Shown: positions 17,218 to 27,022 of the stretch, in pieces | Layout of the letters: every line of letters begins with the position of its first letter | Numbering within the stretch: the stretch's first letter is position 1 | Origin: Gammaproteobacteria bacterium | Lineage (GTDB): Bacteria; Pseudomonadota; Gammaproteobacteria; Tenderiales; Tenderiaceae | Assembly: GCA_016200485.1 (NCBI GenBank) | Contig: JACQEP010000022.1 | Span: 1 to 64,000, forward strand | DNA: 64,000 bases | Direction of reading: 5' to 3' | Program-made: the position numbers and the translations under genes | Notes under the pieces: generated by a model | Database searches by the model: none | What the model saw: only the letters and a program-made list of their open reading frames with translations | What the model was told of the DNA's origin: nothing

Positions 17218-17757
17218 ATGAAACTGATTATTCTCGATCGTGATGGTGTCATTAACGAAGATTCCGACGCCTATATCAAATCCCCCGCCGAGTGGCGACC
17301 GATTCCCGGCAGTCTGGAGGCAATCGCCCGTCTGACGCAGGCTGATTATCGCGTCGTGGTGGCGACCAATCAGTCTGGCATCTCGCGCGGCTTGTTTGAC
17401 CTCGATACCTTGATGCGCATTCATGACAAGATGCACCTGCTGGTGGGAGAGGCTGGTGGCCATATCGACGCCGTATTTTATTGCCCGCATGGCCCGGAAG
17501 ACGACTGCGATTGCCGCAAACCGATGCCAGGATTGTTGCATGCGGTTGCTCAGCGTTTGATGGTAGATCTCAAGGCAGTGCCTGCAGTCGGTGATTCGTT
17601 GCGTGATTTACAGGCAGCCGCTGCCGTGGGCGCACGGCCAATTCTGGTGCTAACCGGTAAGGGTAAAAGCACCCTGGAAAAACTCGGTGCTGGGCATGAA
17701 TATGAGGTGTACGAAAATCTGGCTGCCGCCGTCGATGCGCTGTTGACTGAAAAATAG
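17218..17757 (+). CDS. gmhB: D-glycero-D-manno-heptose 1,7-bisphosphate 7-phosphatase
   Basis: GmhB removes the 7-phosphate in ADP-heptose synthesis for lipopolysaccharide core. The 179-residue HAD phosphatase starts MKLIILDRDGVINED with the catalytic DxD pair (Asp7, Asp9). The zinc-binding insertion specific to GmhB is present (CPHGPEDDCDCRKP), and the third HAD motif is VGDSLRDLQAA. I take ATG 17218 rather than an upstream in-frame codon at 17167 because MKLIILDRDG is the conserved N-terminus. It lies between glyQS and the acyltransferase. Confidence 0.93.
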   Translation: MKLIILDRDGVINEDSDAYIKSPAEWRPIPGSLEAIARLTQADYRVVVATNQSGISRGLFDLDTLMRIHDKMHLLVGEAGGHIDAVFYCPHGPEDDCDCRKPMPGLLHAVAQRLMVDLKAVPAVGDSLRDLQAAAAVGARPILVLTGKGKSTLEKLGAGHEYEVYENLAAAVDALLTEK

Positions 17758-17775
17758 TTGTTCGCCAGGGAGATC

Positions 17776-17948
17776 AAAACCTAACGCAGAGACGCGGAGG
17801 AGAAACAAAATTAACCGCGAAGACCGCAAAGGAGCATGAAGGAAATCATATGGAAATTTCTCTCTGTTCGTGCATCGCAGTTTTCTTTGCGTACCTTTGC
17901 GTCCTTCGCGGTTAACAAGATTTTCTCCGCGCCTCCGCGTTGGATTTT
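17776..17948. repeat. Dispersed palindromic repeat, copy 1
   Basis: A long imperfect inverted repeat. The left half reads through ACCTAACGC, GACGCGGAGG, ATTAACCGCGAAG and CGCAAAG; the right half carries the complements CTTTGCG, CTTCGCGGTTAAC, CCTCCGCG and GCGTTGGATTTT. It begins 19 bases after the gmhB stop. A homologous copy lies at 26786-27013. Confidence 0.85.
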
Positions 17949-17962
17949 AACTAGGAATCAAT

Positions 17963-18697
17963 ATGCTTTATTTGCGCTCGTTGTTGTTTTTTCTGGTGAT
18001 GGCGGTCTCGGCGGTATTGTTTGCACCATTGGCCGTGCTGACCTTTCCTTTCTCATTTAAAACGCGCTTTAGAATCATCTCGCAATGGGCGCGCTTCAAT
18101 ATGCGGTCCTTGGAATTGATCTGCGGTTTACGCTACGAAGTGGAAGGTCACGAACACATTAGCGGTGATTCGGGGATCATTTTTTGCAAGCATCAGTCGA
18201 TGTGGGAAACCCTGGCCTTGCAGGAAATCTTTCCACCGCAGACCTGGGTGTTGAAGCGCGAGCTGATGTGGATGCCATTTTTCGGTTGGGGGCTTGCCAT
18301 GTTGCAGCCAGTGGCGATCAATCGCGCCGCTGGCCGTGTGGCGCTGCAACAACTGATCGATCAAGGCAAGACGCGACTTGAAAGCGGTCATTGGATTGTT
18401 ATCTTTCCCGAAGGTACGCGCATGCCGCCGGGTAAGCGCCGTAAGTTTGCCTTCGGTGGCGCCAAGCTGGCAGAGGCCAGCGGTCATCAGGTGGTGCCGG
18501 TGGCGCATAATGCCGGTGAATTCTGGCGGCGGCGCGGATTTGTTAAATATCCCGGTGTGATCAAAGTCAAAATCGGTGCGCCGATATCAACGGCAGATAA
18601 GAGCGCTGCCGAGATTAACGAGGCCGCAGAGCGTTGGATTGCAGCGGCGATGACTGAAATTACCGGGCGCGCTGAAGAAGTTATCGACCGTAAATAA
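17963..18697 (+). CDS. plsC: 1-acyl-sn-glycerol-3-phosphate acyltransferase (PlsC family)
   Basis: A 244-residue membrane-bound acyltransferase. An N-terminal membrane segment (residues about 3-30) precedes the catalytic block. Instead of the classic H-x4-D it has His77-x4-Glu82 (CKHQSMWETL), a variant seen in a subgroup of gammaproteobacterial PlsC-like enzymes. The second motif is IFPEGTRMPPG near residue 150. It would transfer an acyl chain to lysophosphatidic acid at the inner membrane. The position after gmhB is conserved. A repeat of about 170 bases lies between gmhB and this gene, so it may have its own promoter. Confidence 0.88.
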   Translation: MLYLRSLLFFLVMAVSAVLFAPLAVLTFPFSFKTRFRIISQWARFNMRSLELICGLRYEVEGHEHISGDSGIIFCKHQSMWETLALQEIFPPQTWVLKRELMWMPFFGWGLAMLQPVAINRAAGRVALQQLIDQGKTRLESGHWIVIFPEGTRMPPGKRRKFAFGGAKLAEASGHQVVPVAHNAGEFWRRRGFVKYPGVIKVKIGAPISTADKSAAEINEAAERWIAAAMTEITGRAEEVIDRK

Positions 18698-18815
18698 GCC
18701 GTTCACTTTATTTTCGTATCACCTATTCGTTCTTCTCTCCCGGCAGCTGTGCCCGAGTGATGCTCTGTGTCAGAATGGGTGCCTATCGTCCTGATCGTGG
18801 CAAAGGGGTTTATCC

Positions 18816-19640
18816 ATGCTGGAACAGTTGTTGGCAAATCCTGTAATTCAATCGGTTGTCATTCCCTTCGTGGTGGCGTTGCTGGTGGTGTTGCTATTGC
18901 GGTTGTTGCCTTGGTATTGGGCTGGCCTAGCCGTGGCCGCAGGTTTTTATGCAGCCGCCTATTTTATTGTTGGATTCGATTTTTTCCCGCTGCGCAGTAC
19001 CACCAAAATCTTGTTGTTGGGATTGATTGCGGCGGCAGTGGGTTTGGTGCTGGATATTATTCCTGGGCGGCGTGGGGTCTGGCCGATGTTGTTCATTTCG
19101 GGTGTGGTAGCGGCGCTATGGTTGACGTGGCCGGCACTCGGCCGTTATGAATTCCAGGAAATGTTGTTGATCGGCGGTGGCGGCGCGTTGTTTGTCGGCT
19201 GGATGGCAGCGATGATAGAGGGTTTGCGTGATCGACCACTGGCGGCCGATAGCGCGGCCTTGAGTCTGGCGGCGGGTACGGGCATAACGGCCTTGTTGGG
19301 GGCGACGGCGTTGTACAGTCAGTTAGGCGGGGCCCTGGCGGCGGCGATTGGCGCGCGCTGGTTAATGAATGTCGCGGGCAAAGAAGCCGCTGCCGGCTCG
19401 AATATGGCATTACCGGTAGGATTGTTGTGTGGACTGCTCGGGTTTGGTGCGTTAGTCTTTGCTAGCTTACCCTGGTACAACCTGGCGTTGTTCGGCCTGA
19501 TTCCCCTGTTGGCGCGGGTGCCGGTGCCGGAGGGGTGGTCAACGTGGTTGCGTGGTGTGTTGTTGCTGGTGATGACATCGGTGCCAGTGGGATTGGCGAT
19601 CTACTTCACTTATCAGAAAAGTGGGGGATGGCCGGTTTAA
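18816..19640 (+). CDS. Multi-pass integral membrane protein of unknown function
   Basis: A 274-residue, very hydrophobic protein with about eight predicted membrane segments, beginning LLANPVIQSVVIPFVVALLVVLLLRLL. Polar loops are short, for example DFFPLRSTTK and RYEFQ. No transporter signature is visible. It is transcribed in line with the acyltransferase gene, 118 bases downstream, and 29 bases upstream of the YceI gene, which suggests it is co-transcribed with YceI. The ATG at 18816 is preceded by AAAGGGG. I do not recognise the family. Confidence 0.7.
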   Translation: MLEQLLANPVIQSVVIPFVVALLVVLLLRLLPWYWAGLAVAAGFYAAAYFIVGFDFFPLRSTTKILLLGLIAAAVGLVLDIIPGRRGVWPMLFISGVVAALWLTWPALGRYEFQEMLLIGGGGALFVGWMAAMIEGLRDRPLAADSAALSLAAGTGITALLGATALYSQLGGALAAAIGARWLMNVAGKEAAAGSNMALPVGLLCGLLGFGALVFASLPWYNLALFGLIPLLARVPVPEGWSTWLRGVLLLVMTSVPVGLAIYFTYQKSGGWPV

Positions 19641-19669
19641 TTTATTTTATTTTTTGGTGAGGGGTTAAC

Positions 19670-20236
19670 ATGCGTTCGATAGTGGCAGGGGTTTCATTGT
19701 TGGCGTTAAGTTCGGCGGTAATGGCGGCGGAGTCATATACGATTGATCCCGCTCATACCTTTCCTCATTTTGAGATCAACCATCTTGGGTTTTCCACCAT
19801 GCATGGTCGTTTCGATAAAACCGAAGGCAAGCTGACGGTCGATATGGCCAAAAAAACCGGTTCGGTCCAGGTGAAGATCGATCCCGCTTCGGTGAATACC
19901 GGATTTGCAAAACGGGATGAACATTTGCGGTCGCCGGATTTTTTCAATGCCGCTGAGTTTCCTGTGATTTCCTATGAATCTACCAAGGTAACGATCAAGG
20001 ATGATAAGTCGGCAACGGTAGAAGGTGATCTCACCATGGTGGGCGTTACCAAGCCAGTGACATTGCAAGTAAGCCGCATGTCTTGCGGTGATCACCCGAT
20101 AGCGAAGGGAAAATATGCGTGTGGGTTTGATGCCGCCGCTAGCATTAAGCGTTCCGACTTTGGCATTAAATATGCGTTGCCTGCGGTCGGCGATGATATG
20201 AAATTGAGTTTTGAGGTCGAGGCGTTCCGCAACTGA
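19670..20236 (+). CDS. YceI-family periplasmic protein
   Basis: A 188-residue YceI-like lipocalin-fold protein with a signal peptide ending VMAAE. The mature start ESYTIDPAHTFPHFEINHLGFS and the segments FDKTEGKLTVD and GDLTMVGVTKPVTL are characteristic. Family members bind long isoprenoid or amide lipids in a hydrophobic pocket in the periplasm. Here it has one cysteine pair (MSCGDH and YACGFD). A stem-loop followed by T residues lies just past the stop and runs into the convergent rsmA end. Confidence 0.92.
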   Translation: MRSIVAGVSLLALSSAVMAAESYTIDPAHTFPHFEINHLGFSTMHGRFDKTEGKLTVDMAKKTGSVQVKIDPASVNTGFAKRDEHLRSPDFFNAAEFPVISYESTKVTIKDDKSATVEGDLTMVGVTKPVTLQVSRMSCGDHPIAKGKYACGFDAAASIKRSDFGIKYALPAVGDDMKLSFEVEAFRN

Positions 20237-20264
20237 TAAGCTGCTGGCGCAACTTGGTATGATA

Positions 20265-20293
20265 AGGGGCGGCTAGACCGCCCTTTGTTTTTG
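20265..20293 (+). terminator. Terminator after the YceI gene
   Basis: Stem GGGCGG-CTAGA-CCGCCC at 20267-20283 followed by TTTGTTTTT on the plus strand. It overlaps the last bases of the convergent rsmA gene. Confidence 0.75.
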
Positions 20294-21076
20294 GGTTGCC
20301 AAATTACTCAGGTCGGCAAATTCTTTCAGGCTCAAGGTCTCCGGGCGGCGGCTTGAGTCGATGCCCAGTGGTTCCATTTCTTCCGCGGTTAGCCACAGTT
20401 TTAATGCGTTGCGCAGCGTTTTACGGCGTTGACTAAAGGCCTGGGCCACAATCTTGGAAAAGATAGTCTCATCAGTAACGGATACTGGTTTCTGTGCATG
20501 TGGCCTCAATCGCGCCACAGCGGAATCAACCTTCGGCGCCGGACTGAAAGACTCAGGGCCGACATCGAATAGCTTCGCCACCTCGCAATGATATTGAATC
20601 ATTACGCTCAGGCGGCCGTAATCGTCGCTGTTGGGTTCGGCGGCCAAGCGATCCACCACTTCCTTTTGCAGCATGCAGTGAATGTCTCTGATGCAGGAAA
20701 GTTGATCCATTAAGTGAAATAGCAGTGGAGTGGAAATATTGTAGGGCAAATTACCAACAATGCGCAGTTTCTCTGTAGGTTGTGCCAGCGTACAAAAATC
20801 GAAACGCAGAGCATCACCCGAGTGAATGCGAATGTTGTGGTCTGCAAAATTCTTTTCTAACTGTGTAACCAAGTCTCGATCAAGTTCTACCACATCAAGG
20901 CTGCCAGCGGCATCGAGTAAATGTTGGGTGATGGCACCCAGTCCTGGCCCGATTTCAACGATTCTATCGCCCGTTTGTGGATTGATGGCGTTGATGATGC
21001 GATGGATGACATTGGCATCATGCAGAAAATTCTGGCCAAAACGTTTGCGGGCGCGATGTGAGTCGTGTGTGTTCAT
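20273..21076 (-). CDS. rsmA: 16S rRNA adenine dimethyltransferase
   Basis: RsmA (KsgA) dimethylates the two adjacent adenines in helix 45 of 16S rRNA late in 30S assembly. The 267-residue sequence has the [14 protein letters not shown] start, the SAM-binding loop [11 protein letters not shown] and the catalytic NLPYNIST motif. The start overlaps the pdxA stop by 4 bases, continuing the run lptD-surA-pdxA-rsmA. In many relatives apaG and apaH follow; here the operon ends and YceI lies convergently. Confidence 0.97.
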   Translation of the reverse strand: MNTHDSHRARKRFGQNFLHDANVIHRIINAINPQTGDRIVEIGPGLGAITQHLLDAAGSLDVVELDRDLVTQLEKNFADHNIRIHSGDALRFDFCTLAQPTEKLRIVGNLPYNISTPLLFHLMDQLSCIRDIHCMLQKEVVDRLAAEPNSDDYGRLSVMIQYHCEVAKLFDVGPESFSPAPKVDSAVARLRPHAQKPVSVTDETIFSKIVAQAFSQRRKTLRNALKLWLTAEEMEPLGIDSSRRPETLSLKEFADLSNLATQKQRAV

Positions 21077-22065
21077 GCGGTGCTCGATGTTTGCGACATC
21101 TCTATGGCGGCACGGATGGCGGCCTCCAGGCTGCCGGGATTGGCCTTGCCTGTGCCTGCGAGTTCCAGAGCCGTGCCGTGATCGACCGAGGTGCGGATAA
21201 TAGGCAGGCCAAGCGTGACATTGACGGCTTGGCCGAAGCCCAAGTGTTTTAATACCGGCAATCCCTGGTCATGATACATCGCCAGTACGGCATCGGCGTG
21301 TTGCAGTTTGCTGGGGACAAACAACGTATCCGCCGGTAAGGGGCCTTCGAGCCGCATCCCTTCAGCGCGTAACTTTGTTAATACCGGTGCAATAATGGCG
21401 TCGTCCTCATGACCAAGATGGCCGCCTTCGCCCGCATGCGGATTGAGTCCGCAGACCAGGATGCGCGGTTTGGCGATGCCGAATCTCGTGATCAAATCGT
21501 GATGCAGGATGCGGGTGATGTTCTCGACACGATCGGCCGTGATGGCATCACAGACTTCGCGTAGCGGCAAATGGGTCGTCACCAGCGCGACGCGCAGACC
21601 CGTGGTCATCAGCATCATCACGACCAGGGGCGTATGCGTCAGTTCGGCCAGAAATTCAGTATGGCCGCTGAAGGGCACGCCTGCGTCATTGATATTGCCT
21701 TTATGCACCGGGCCGGTGACCAGTGCGGCACAGTCGCCGTTGCTGCAGAGTGTAGTCGCGGCGCGTAATGTTTCAAGGACATAGTGCGCATTTTTGGGAT
21801 TGAGCGTACCCGTTTTCGCAGGCGCGGCGAGTGGCACAGGATAAACGTAGAGGTGGCCAGGACGCACCGGTGAGGCTTGTCCTGGTCGCCAGGGCGTGAG
21901 CGTCAGCGGTAATTTAAGTTCCCTGGCGCGTGCCATGAGCAACACAGGATCGGCAACAACGATGATTTCTGCCTGTGGCGCCTGTGGCGCCTGTTGCGCC
22001 AGCATGACCGTTAAATCCGGCCCAATGCCCGCGGGTTCGCCGGGGGTGAGCGCAAGGCGAATCAT
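21073..22065 (-). CDS. pdxA: 4-hydroxythreonine-4-phosphate dehydrogenase
   Basis: PdxA oxidises 4-phosphohydroxy-L-threonine in the DXP-dependent pyridoxal phosphate pathway. The 330-residue length is standard. The opening [12 protein letters not shown], the metal-binding segments [12 protein letters not shown] and [14 protein letters not shown], and [23 protein letters not shown] are all present. It overlaps rsmA by 4 bases and surA by 4 bases. Confidence 0.97.
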   Translation of the reverse strand: MIRLALTPGEPAGIGPDLTVMLAQQAPQAPQAEIIVVADPVLLMARARELKLPLTLTPWRPGQASPVRPGHLYVYPVPLAAPAKTGTLNPKNAHYVLETLRAATTLCSNGDCAALVTGPVHKGNINDAGVPFSGHTEFLAELTHTPLVVMMLMTTGLRVALVTTHLPLREVCDAITADRVENITRILHHDLITRFGIAKPRILVCGLNPHAGEGGHLGHEDDAIIAPVLTKLRAEGMRLEGPLPADTLFVPSKLQHADAVLAMYHDQGLPVLKHLGFGQAVNVTLGLPIIRTSVDHGTALELAGTGKANPGSLEAAIRAAIEMSQTSSTA

Positions 22066-23345
22066 GGTTTCTCGTTGAGCCGGATATCAATGTAAGCTTC
22101 ATCGCGCAGGCGGCGTAACCAAAGTTCCTGTTCTTCATCCACCTTGCGGTCAATCAATTGTTTGCGGGCGCTGTTGCGCTGAAATTCGGCCGTGTCATCG
22201 TGAGTGCGGCGCTCAAGCACTTCGACGATATGCCAGCCAAAATTAGATTCAAAAGGTTCGCTGATTTCACCCGGCTTTAGTTTATCCATCATTGCTTCAA
22301 AGACAGGCACCATTTGCCCCGGACTGCTCCAGCCCAGGTCGCCGCCCTTCGCCGCCGAGGCTTTATCATCGGAATGAGTGCGGGCGAGGTCGGCAAAGCT
22401 GTTGCCGCCGATCAGGCGTTGTTTGATTTGTTGTAATCGTTCTTGTGCCTGAACATCCCCAATGAGTTCATTGGTGCGGATCAGGATATGACGGGCATGC
22501 GTTTGGGTGACAATGTGTTGTTCGCCGCCACGTTGGTCAAGCAGTTTGATAATGTGAAAACCGCTTGGACTGCGGATGAGGTCACTGATCATGCCTTTTT
22601 GCATGCCGGGTACGATATTGGCAAAAACCGTGGGTAACTGACCGCTTTTGCGCCAGCCAAGATCGCCGCCGGAGAGCGCCTGTTGCCCGCTGGAGGCGCC
22701 GATGGCCAATTGCGAGAAGTCGGCGCCGTTACGCAACTGGTCAAGTAATGACTGGGCCTTATCTTTGGCACTACGAATATCTTCGGGACTCGCAGTTTCC
22801 GGTACGGCAATCAGGATGTGGGCGATATGGTACTCATCATCGGCCTTGCCGCTTTTGCGCTGTTCCGCCAGGAATTGATCGACCTCAGCCTCACTGACGT
22901 TGACGCGATTGTCGACCTGGCGTTGCCGGAGTCGATTCATGATGATTTCAGCACGAATATCTTCGCGGAATTTGTTGAATTCATAGTTGTCTTTTTCAAG
23001 GACGACACGGAACTCTGTCAGCGACATCTTGTTCTGTTCGGCAATTCTTTGAATGGCGCGATTGAGCGTATCGTCATCGACGACGATGTTGTTGCTTTTG
23101 GCAAGTTGCAATTGCAGGTGCGTGAGAATGAGCTTTTGCAAAACCTGCCCGCGCAGGATGTCGTCGGCAGGCAACCTGGCGTTTTGCTCCCGCAGCTGCA
23201 GCTTTACAGTCCTGAGTTCCTGGTTGAGTTCGCTGGCAGTAATCGTCTCGTTATTGACGATAGCCACGATGCGATCCAGTTCAACAGGATCCGCATGAGC
23301 AATGGCGACTGCAAAAACTAGAATTAATGCGCAATATTTTTTCAT
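22062..23345 (-). CDS. surA: Periplasmic chaperone/peptidyl-prolyl isomerase SurA
   Basis: SurA escorts outer-membrane proteins, including LptD, across the periplasm. The 427-residue protein has a signal peptide ([18 protein letters not shown]), an N-terminal chaperone domain ([20 protein letters not shown]), two parvulin domains ([13 protein letters not shown] onward and [13 protein letters not shown] onward), and a C-terminal helix that completes the core. It sits 19 bases after lptD and overlaps pdxA by 4, the usual arrangement. Confidence 0.97.
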   Translation of the reverse strand: MKKYCALILVFAVAIAHADPVELDRIVAIVNNETITASELNQELRTVKLQLREQNARLPADDILRGQVLQKLILTHLQLQLAKSNNIVVDDDTLNRAIQRIAEQNKMSLTEFRVVLEKDNYEFNKFREDIRAEIIMNRLRQRQVDNRVNVSEAEVDQFLAEQRKSGKADDEYHIAHILIAVPETASPEDIRSAKDKAQSLLDQLRNGADFSQLAIGASSGQQALSGGDLGWRKSGQLPTVFANIVPGMQKGMISDLIRSPSGFHIIKLLDQRGGEQHIVTQTHARHILIRTNELIGDVQAQERLQQIKQRLIGGNSFADLARTHSDDKASAAKGGDLGWSSPGQMVPVFEAMMDKLKPGEISEPFESNFGWHIVEVLERRTHDDTAEFQRNSARKQLIDRKVDEEQELWLRRLRDEAYIDIRLNEKP

Positions 23346-23364
23346 CTGTCTGCCTGTATCAAAT

Positions 23365-25629
23365 TCATTTGGCGGCCTTGTAGCCGACCACGGTGTCTTC
23401 CATCAAGGTCTCGATCCGGTCGCCAATGCCTGTCAAGCCTTTAAGTTCAAGCTGGAGGTACCAGGAGTAGCGTAGCGCCCCATTTTGAGGGGTGACGCTG
23501 TCAGGGGTGTAGACCGCACGGCGGACGGCACGAAAGGCCCAGCAACAGCTCTCATATTCTACACCGAACAGCTTTTCCAGGGTTCGGTCGTCTGGCAGGG
23601 AGTGATAGCGCCTGCCGATCAGGCTCCAGCGTGGATTGAGGGGCCACAGGGCTGCGGCGTCGATTTCTTTGGTAACACTGCCGGGGGCGGTGACGCGGTT
23701 GCCTTGCTCGCGGTAGGCGATGTTAACGATCTCTCGGTTCGAGGCACGATGTTGCAGCTTTATGTAACGCTTGGTGATGGTGTCATAAGCGGTATTCCAG
23801 AGCAGGTCGCCACGCAGACTCAGGTTGCGGGTGAGTTTTGCCTCGGCTTCGAGGATGGCATCGGTGTTGGTCGTGGTATCGAGTACGTCACCGCCGAGGC
23901 TGACTTTGCGATCGCGCAAATAGTAAATCTGACCGACAGTGGTGCGAAAGCGCTCGAAGCCATCATCTTGTTGCAAAAACCGGGATGTCAGTGACAGGCT
24001 GACCTGCTCGGTGTCACCGACGCGATCACGGCCCGAGAAGCGGTTTTCCTGGAATAGCTGGGCACTGCTAAAACTAACTGTGCTCGAATCAAACACGGGT
24101 ATCAGTGATTGATCTCGATAAGGTGTGTAAAGATAGAAAAGTTGTGGCTCGAAGGTCTGTAGTAATGAACTTCCAAAGAAGTTCATGTCCCGTTCGAAGA
24201 ACAGCCCCGAATCCAAGCTAAGGGTGGAAATGTTACGGTACGGACTTCGATCCGGCAACGGGTTATTTTCTTTTTCCAGTTGATAATCCGTGTGGCGTAG
24301 TGTCAATTTTGGGATGAAAAAGCCGGCGGCGTTTTCCATCGGTAAACTGGCATAGGTAGCCAGGTCAAAGCGTTCACCGTTGAGATGATCTTGTTCGTGG
24401 AATCTTACCCATTCGCTATTGACCCCGTAGCGGAACCAGTCGACCGGGCTTGTGTCTGCCGTCAGTGCCACTTGCGGTAGCCGCCGATAGGGGCGTGCAC
24501 TGTAAGGGATGGTGTCATCGACGGTTTGATAATCCTGGGCTTGTGCCATCAGGTTGGCTGCGACAAAACTGTGATTAACTTTGACATGGCGCTCCAGCTG
24601 GCTGGTGCTGGTGGTTGATAGTGAGCTACTGAAATCGTGGAAATAATCTTTATCGGAGACACGGCTATAGTTGATGTCGGAAGTCCAGTTCGGAGCAAAG
24701 GCGCCCGCGTGTTCAAAGTGGTTCAAGGTGCGTGTGGTACGCGTGGTTTGATCGTCAAGATATTCAGCACCAATCTTTCCCTTGCCATAATGCGTGAGAT
24801 AACGGATTTCGTTAACCCATTGCAAACCGCGGGTGGTGTAATTATGGGGTGTGATGGTGGCATCCAATTGTGGATGGATATTTAGATAGATCGGGATTGC
24901 GATATCGGTACCGTTGGTGCGGGAGGTGCCAATACTGGGCGGCAAGACGCCAGTTTTGCGCTCGTCAGTAATAGGAAAGTTGATGTAAGGAAAATAGAAA
25001 AATGGCAGCCCCTGAAAGCTGAGATACATGTTCCAGGCGCTGCCCATGCCGGAACCCTGATCCAGCGTCACGGTGCTGGCGCGCAACACCCAATCTTCAT
25101 CGCCCGGATCGCAGGTGGTGTAGCTGGCATGCTTCAAGACTGTCACTTCGGGATTCAGCATCAGAATCCTGTCGCTTTCGCCGCGGCCATGGTGGCTTAA
25201 GAGATAATATTGCGTTTCAGTAAACTCACCGCTGTCATTATCGAGATTGATGCGACCAGACTGACCGTCAACGCGCAGATCCGGTGTTTCAAAGCGCAGG
25301 TTGCCGGTAGCGTTGACCCGGTTTTCAGTTTGAAAATAGGTGACCTCGTCGGCCAGTAGCCGCTCATAAGGGCGTTCAACGACCACGTTGCCGCTGAGCA
25401 CCAGGCTCTGGTCCTGTTTCCCCTGGCTGGAGTCAGCGGTGAGTTGTGTCGGGGCCTGAGCTTTCGGGATCGTCGAGGAGGGGAATTCCGCGGTTGGCCA
25501 GCGATGGCATAAGGCCCAGGATTCGATAGCCCAGCTGTTGTTGCTCGCCAGCAGGCCGATGCCGAGTACCATCTGGGGCAGGCGGCGCGGTATCAGGGTT
25601 GCGGGTTTCGGGCTCAATGGGTTATGCAT
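23365..25629 (-). CDS. lptD: LPS-assembly outer-membrane protein LptD
   Basis: LptD with LptE inserts lipopolysaccharide into the outer leaflet. I place the start at MHNPLSPK (25629) because it gives an ordinary signal peptide (PQMVLGIGLLASNNSWA); in-frame Met codons up to 25686 would add up to 19 residues. After a short Cys-containing segment (WALCHRW) comes an LptA-like beta-jellyroll (about residues 60-200), then the large barrel. Four cysteines equivalent to those that form the essential disulfides are visible: WALC, YTTCDPGDEDW, and the adjacent pair in YESCCWAFR. Divergent from the AmgK-like gene, as in Pseudomonas. Confidence 0.96.
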   Translation of the reverse strand: MHNPLSPKPATLIPRRLPQMVLGIGLLASNNSWAIESWALCHRWPTAEFPSSTIPKAQAPTQLTADSSQGKQDQSLVLSGNVVVERPYERLLADEVTYFQTENRVNATGNLRFETPDLRVDGQSGRINLDNDSGEFTETQYYLLSHHGRGESDRILMLNPEVTVLKHASYTTCDPGDEDWVLRASTVTLDQGSGMGSAWNMYLSFQGLPFFYFPYINFPITDERKTGVLPPSIGTSRTNGTDIAIPIYLNIHPQLDATITPHNYTTRGLQWVNEIRYLTHYGKGKIGAEYLDDQTTRTTRTLNHFEHAGAFAPNWTSDINYSRVSDKDYFHDFSSSLSTTSTSQLERHVKVNHSFVAANLMAQAQDYQTVDDTIPYSARPYRRLPQVALTADTSPVDWFRYGVNSEWVRFHEQDHLNGERFDLATYASLPMENAAGFFIPKLTLRHTDYQLEKENNPLPDRSPYRNISTLSLDSGLFFERDMNFFGSSLLQTFEPQLFYLYTPYRDQSLIPVFDSSTVSFSSAQLFQENRFSGRDRVGDTEQVSLSLTSRFLQQDDGFERFRTTVGQIYYLRDRKVSLGGDVLDTTTNTDAILEAEAKLTRNLSLRGDLLWNTAYDTITKRYIKLQHRASNREIVNIAYREQGNRVTAPGSVTKEIDAAALWPLNPRWSLIGRRYHSLPDDRTLEKLFGVEYESCCWAFRAVRRAVYTPDSVTPQNGALRYSWYLQLELKGLTGIGDRIETLMEDTVVGYKAAK

Positions 25630-25790
25630 GCTAGTAAACGTCAAGGCAGCCATGCTAATCATATTGTCTGGCGGAAGAAATCGCATAGAATGACCGCTGG
25701 CTACAGAACAAACTGCGCCAAGTATACCGTGTTCTCCCGTATTGCGGATGGGCCGGGATCGCTTTAGTAAGAGAATGTGAGGATCGGAAC

Positions 25791-26780
25791 GTGGATCAAC
25801 GGCTGGAAGAGTTGTGTTACTGGTTGAAGAGCGACCTTGGGATCAAGGAGTTTGGTATCGCGCCAGCGTCCAGCGATGCAAGTTTTCGCCGCTATTTTCG
25901 TGTCGATACCGGCACCGATACCTATATTGTCATGGATGCGCCGCCGGACAAGGAAGATTGCCGTCCCTTTGTGACCGTGGCGGCGGCGATGGGCGGCTTT
26001 GGCGTTAATGTCCCCAAGGTGTTGCAACAGGATTTGGGGCGGGGATTTTTGCTGCTCACGGATCTGGGGACACAGCAATATCTCGGGGCCTTGTCGGCAG
26101 ACACTGCGCCACGTTTATACGGCGATGCCATTGCTTCCCTGGTTCGTTTACAGAGCCACGGACCGATCGATTCAACACTCTTGCCACCTTACGATCAGGC
26201 ATTGCTGATGCGGGAGATGCAGTTGTTCCCGGACTGGTTCCTGGGTCGGCATTTAGGGGTGGTGTTAGGGCCAGCCGAGCGCGATGCGCTGGCCGAGAAT
26301 TTCGATTGGTTGGCGCAACAAGCCCTGGCGCAGCCACGGGCATGGGTGCATCGTGACTATCATTCACGCAATTTGATGGTGACCACGGCAGACAATCCCG
26401 GTGTGCTGGATTTTCAGGATGCGGTGATCGGCGCCGTCACTTATGATCTGGTTTCGTTATTGCGCGATTGTTATGTGGCTTGGCCATTGGCGCAGGTGCG
26501 GGCCTGGGTGCGCGATTATCATCGCCTGGCGACGGAGCACGGTATTCTGGACGGTGTTGAGTTCGAACAACTGTTACGCTGGTTTGATGCGATGGGTGTG
26601 CAGCGTCATCTCAAAGCGATTGGTATTTTTGCCCGCCTGAATCATCGTGACGGCAAACCGGGTTATCTCAATGATATTCCGCGCACGTTGCGTTATGTGG
26701 TGGATGTCGTGGCGCACGAGCCGCAGTTAAAGGAATTGCGGCGGCTGATTGAAGAAAAGGTGCTGCCGAGGTTTGGTTAG
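25791..26780 (+). CDS. amgK: AmgK-like sugar kinase (aminoglycoside phosphotransferase fold)
   Basis: A 329-residue APH-fold kinase starting at GTG 25791 after a GAGG site. The catalytic loop HRDYHSRNLMV and the metal-binding VLDFQDAVIG are clear. In Pseudomonas the gene divergent from lptD is amgK, which phosphorylates the anomeric position of MurNAc and GlcNAc in cell-wall recycling, followed by murU. Here position and sequence fit AmgK, but the next gene is not murU; a palindromic repeat and a convergent gene follow. The assignment rests on fold and context. Confidence 0.85.
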   Translation: MDQRLEELCYWLKSDLGIKEFGIAPASSDASFRRYFRVDTGTDTYIVMDAPPDKEDCRPFVTVAAAMGGFGVNVPKVLQQDLGRGFLLLTDLGTQQYLGALSADTAPRLYGDAIASLVRLQSHGPIDSTLLPPYDQALLMREMQLFPDWFLGRHLGVVLGPAERDALAENFDWLAQQALAQPRAWVHRDYHSRNLMVTTADNPGVLDFQDAVIGAVTYDLVSLLRDCYVAWPLAQVRAWVRDYHRLATEHGILDGVEFEQLLRWFDAMGVQRHLKAIGIFARLNHRDGKPGYLNDIPRTLRYVVDVVAHEPQLKELRRLIEEKVLPRFG

Positions 26781-26785
26781 AATTA

Positions 26786-27013
26786 AAAACCTAACGCGGA
26801 CGAGTGCATGGATGCACGAGGTAGGGCAACGCCGGGAGCAATTGCCGAGACGCGGAGGCGCAGAGAACGCGGAGAAGAATAAAATTAACCGCGAAGGGAG
26901 TCATGTGGAAATTTCTCTCGCTGTTTGAACATCGCGATTTTTTATGCGCACCTTTACATCCTTTGCGGCTAACAAGGTTTTCTCTGCGCCTCCGCGTCTC
27001 TGCGTTGGATTTT
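26786..27013. repeat. Dispersed palindromic repeat, copy 2
   Basis: Homologous to the element at 17776-17948: AAAACCTAACGCGG, ATTAACCGCGAAG, TGTGGAAATTTCTCTC, CTAACAAGGTTTTCTC and GCGTTGGATTTT occur in the same order. This copy is longer because of an extra segment of roughly 50 bases near the left end (26800-26850). It begins 6 bases after the amgK stop. Confidence 0.85.
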
Positions 27014-27022
27014 AAAAAGGAT

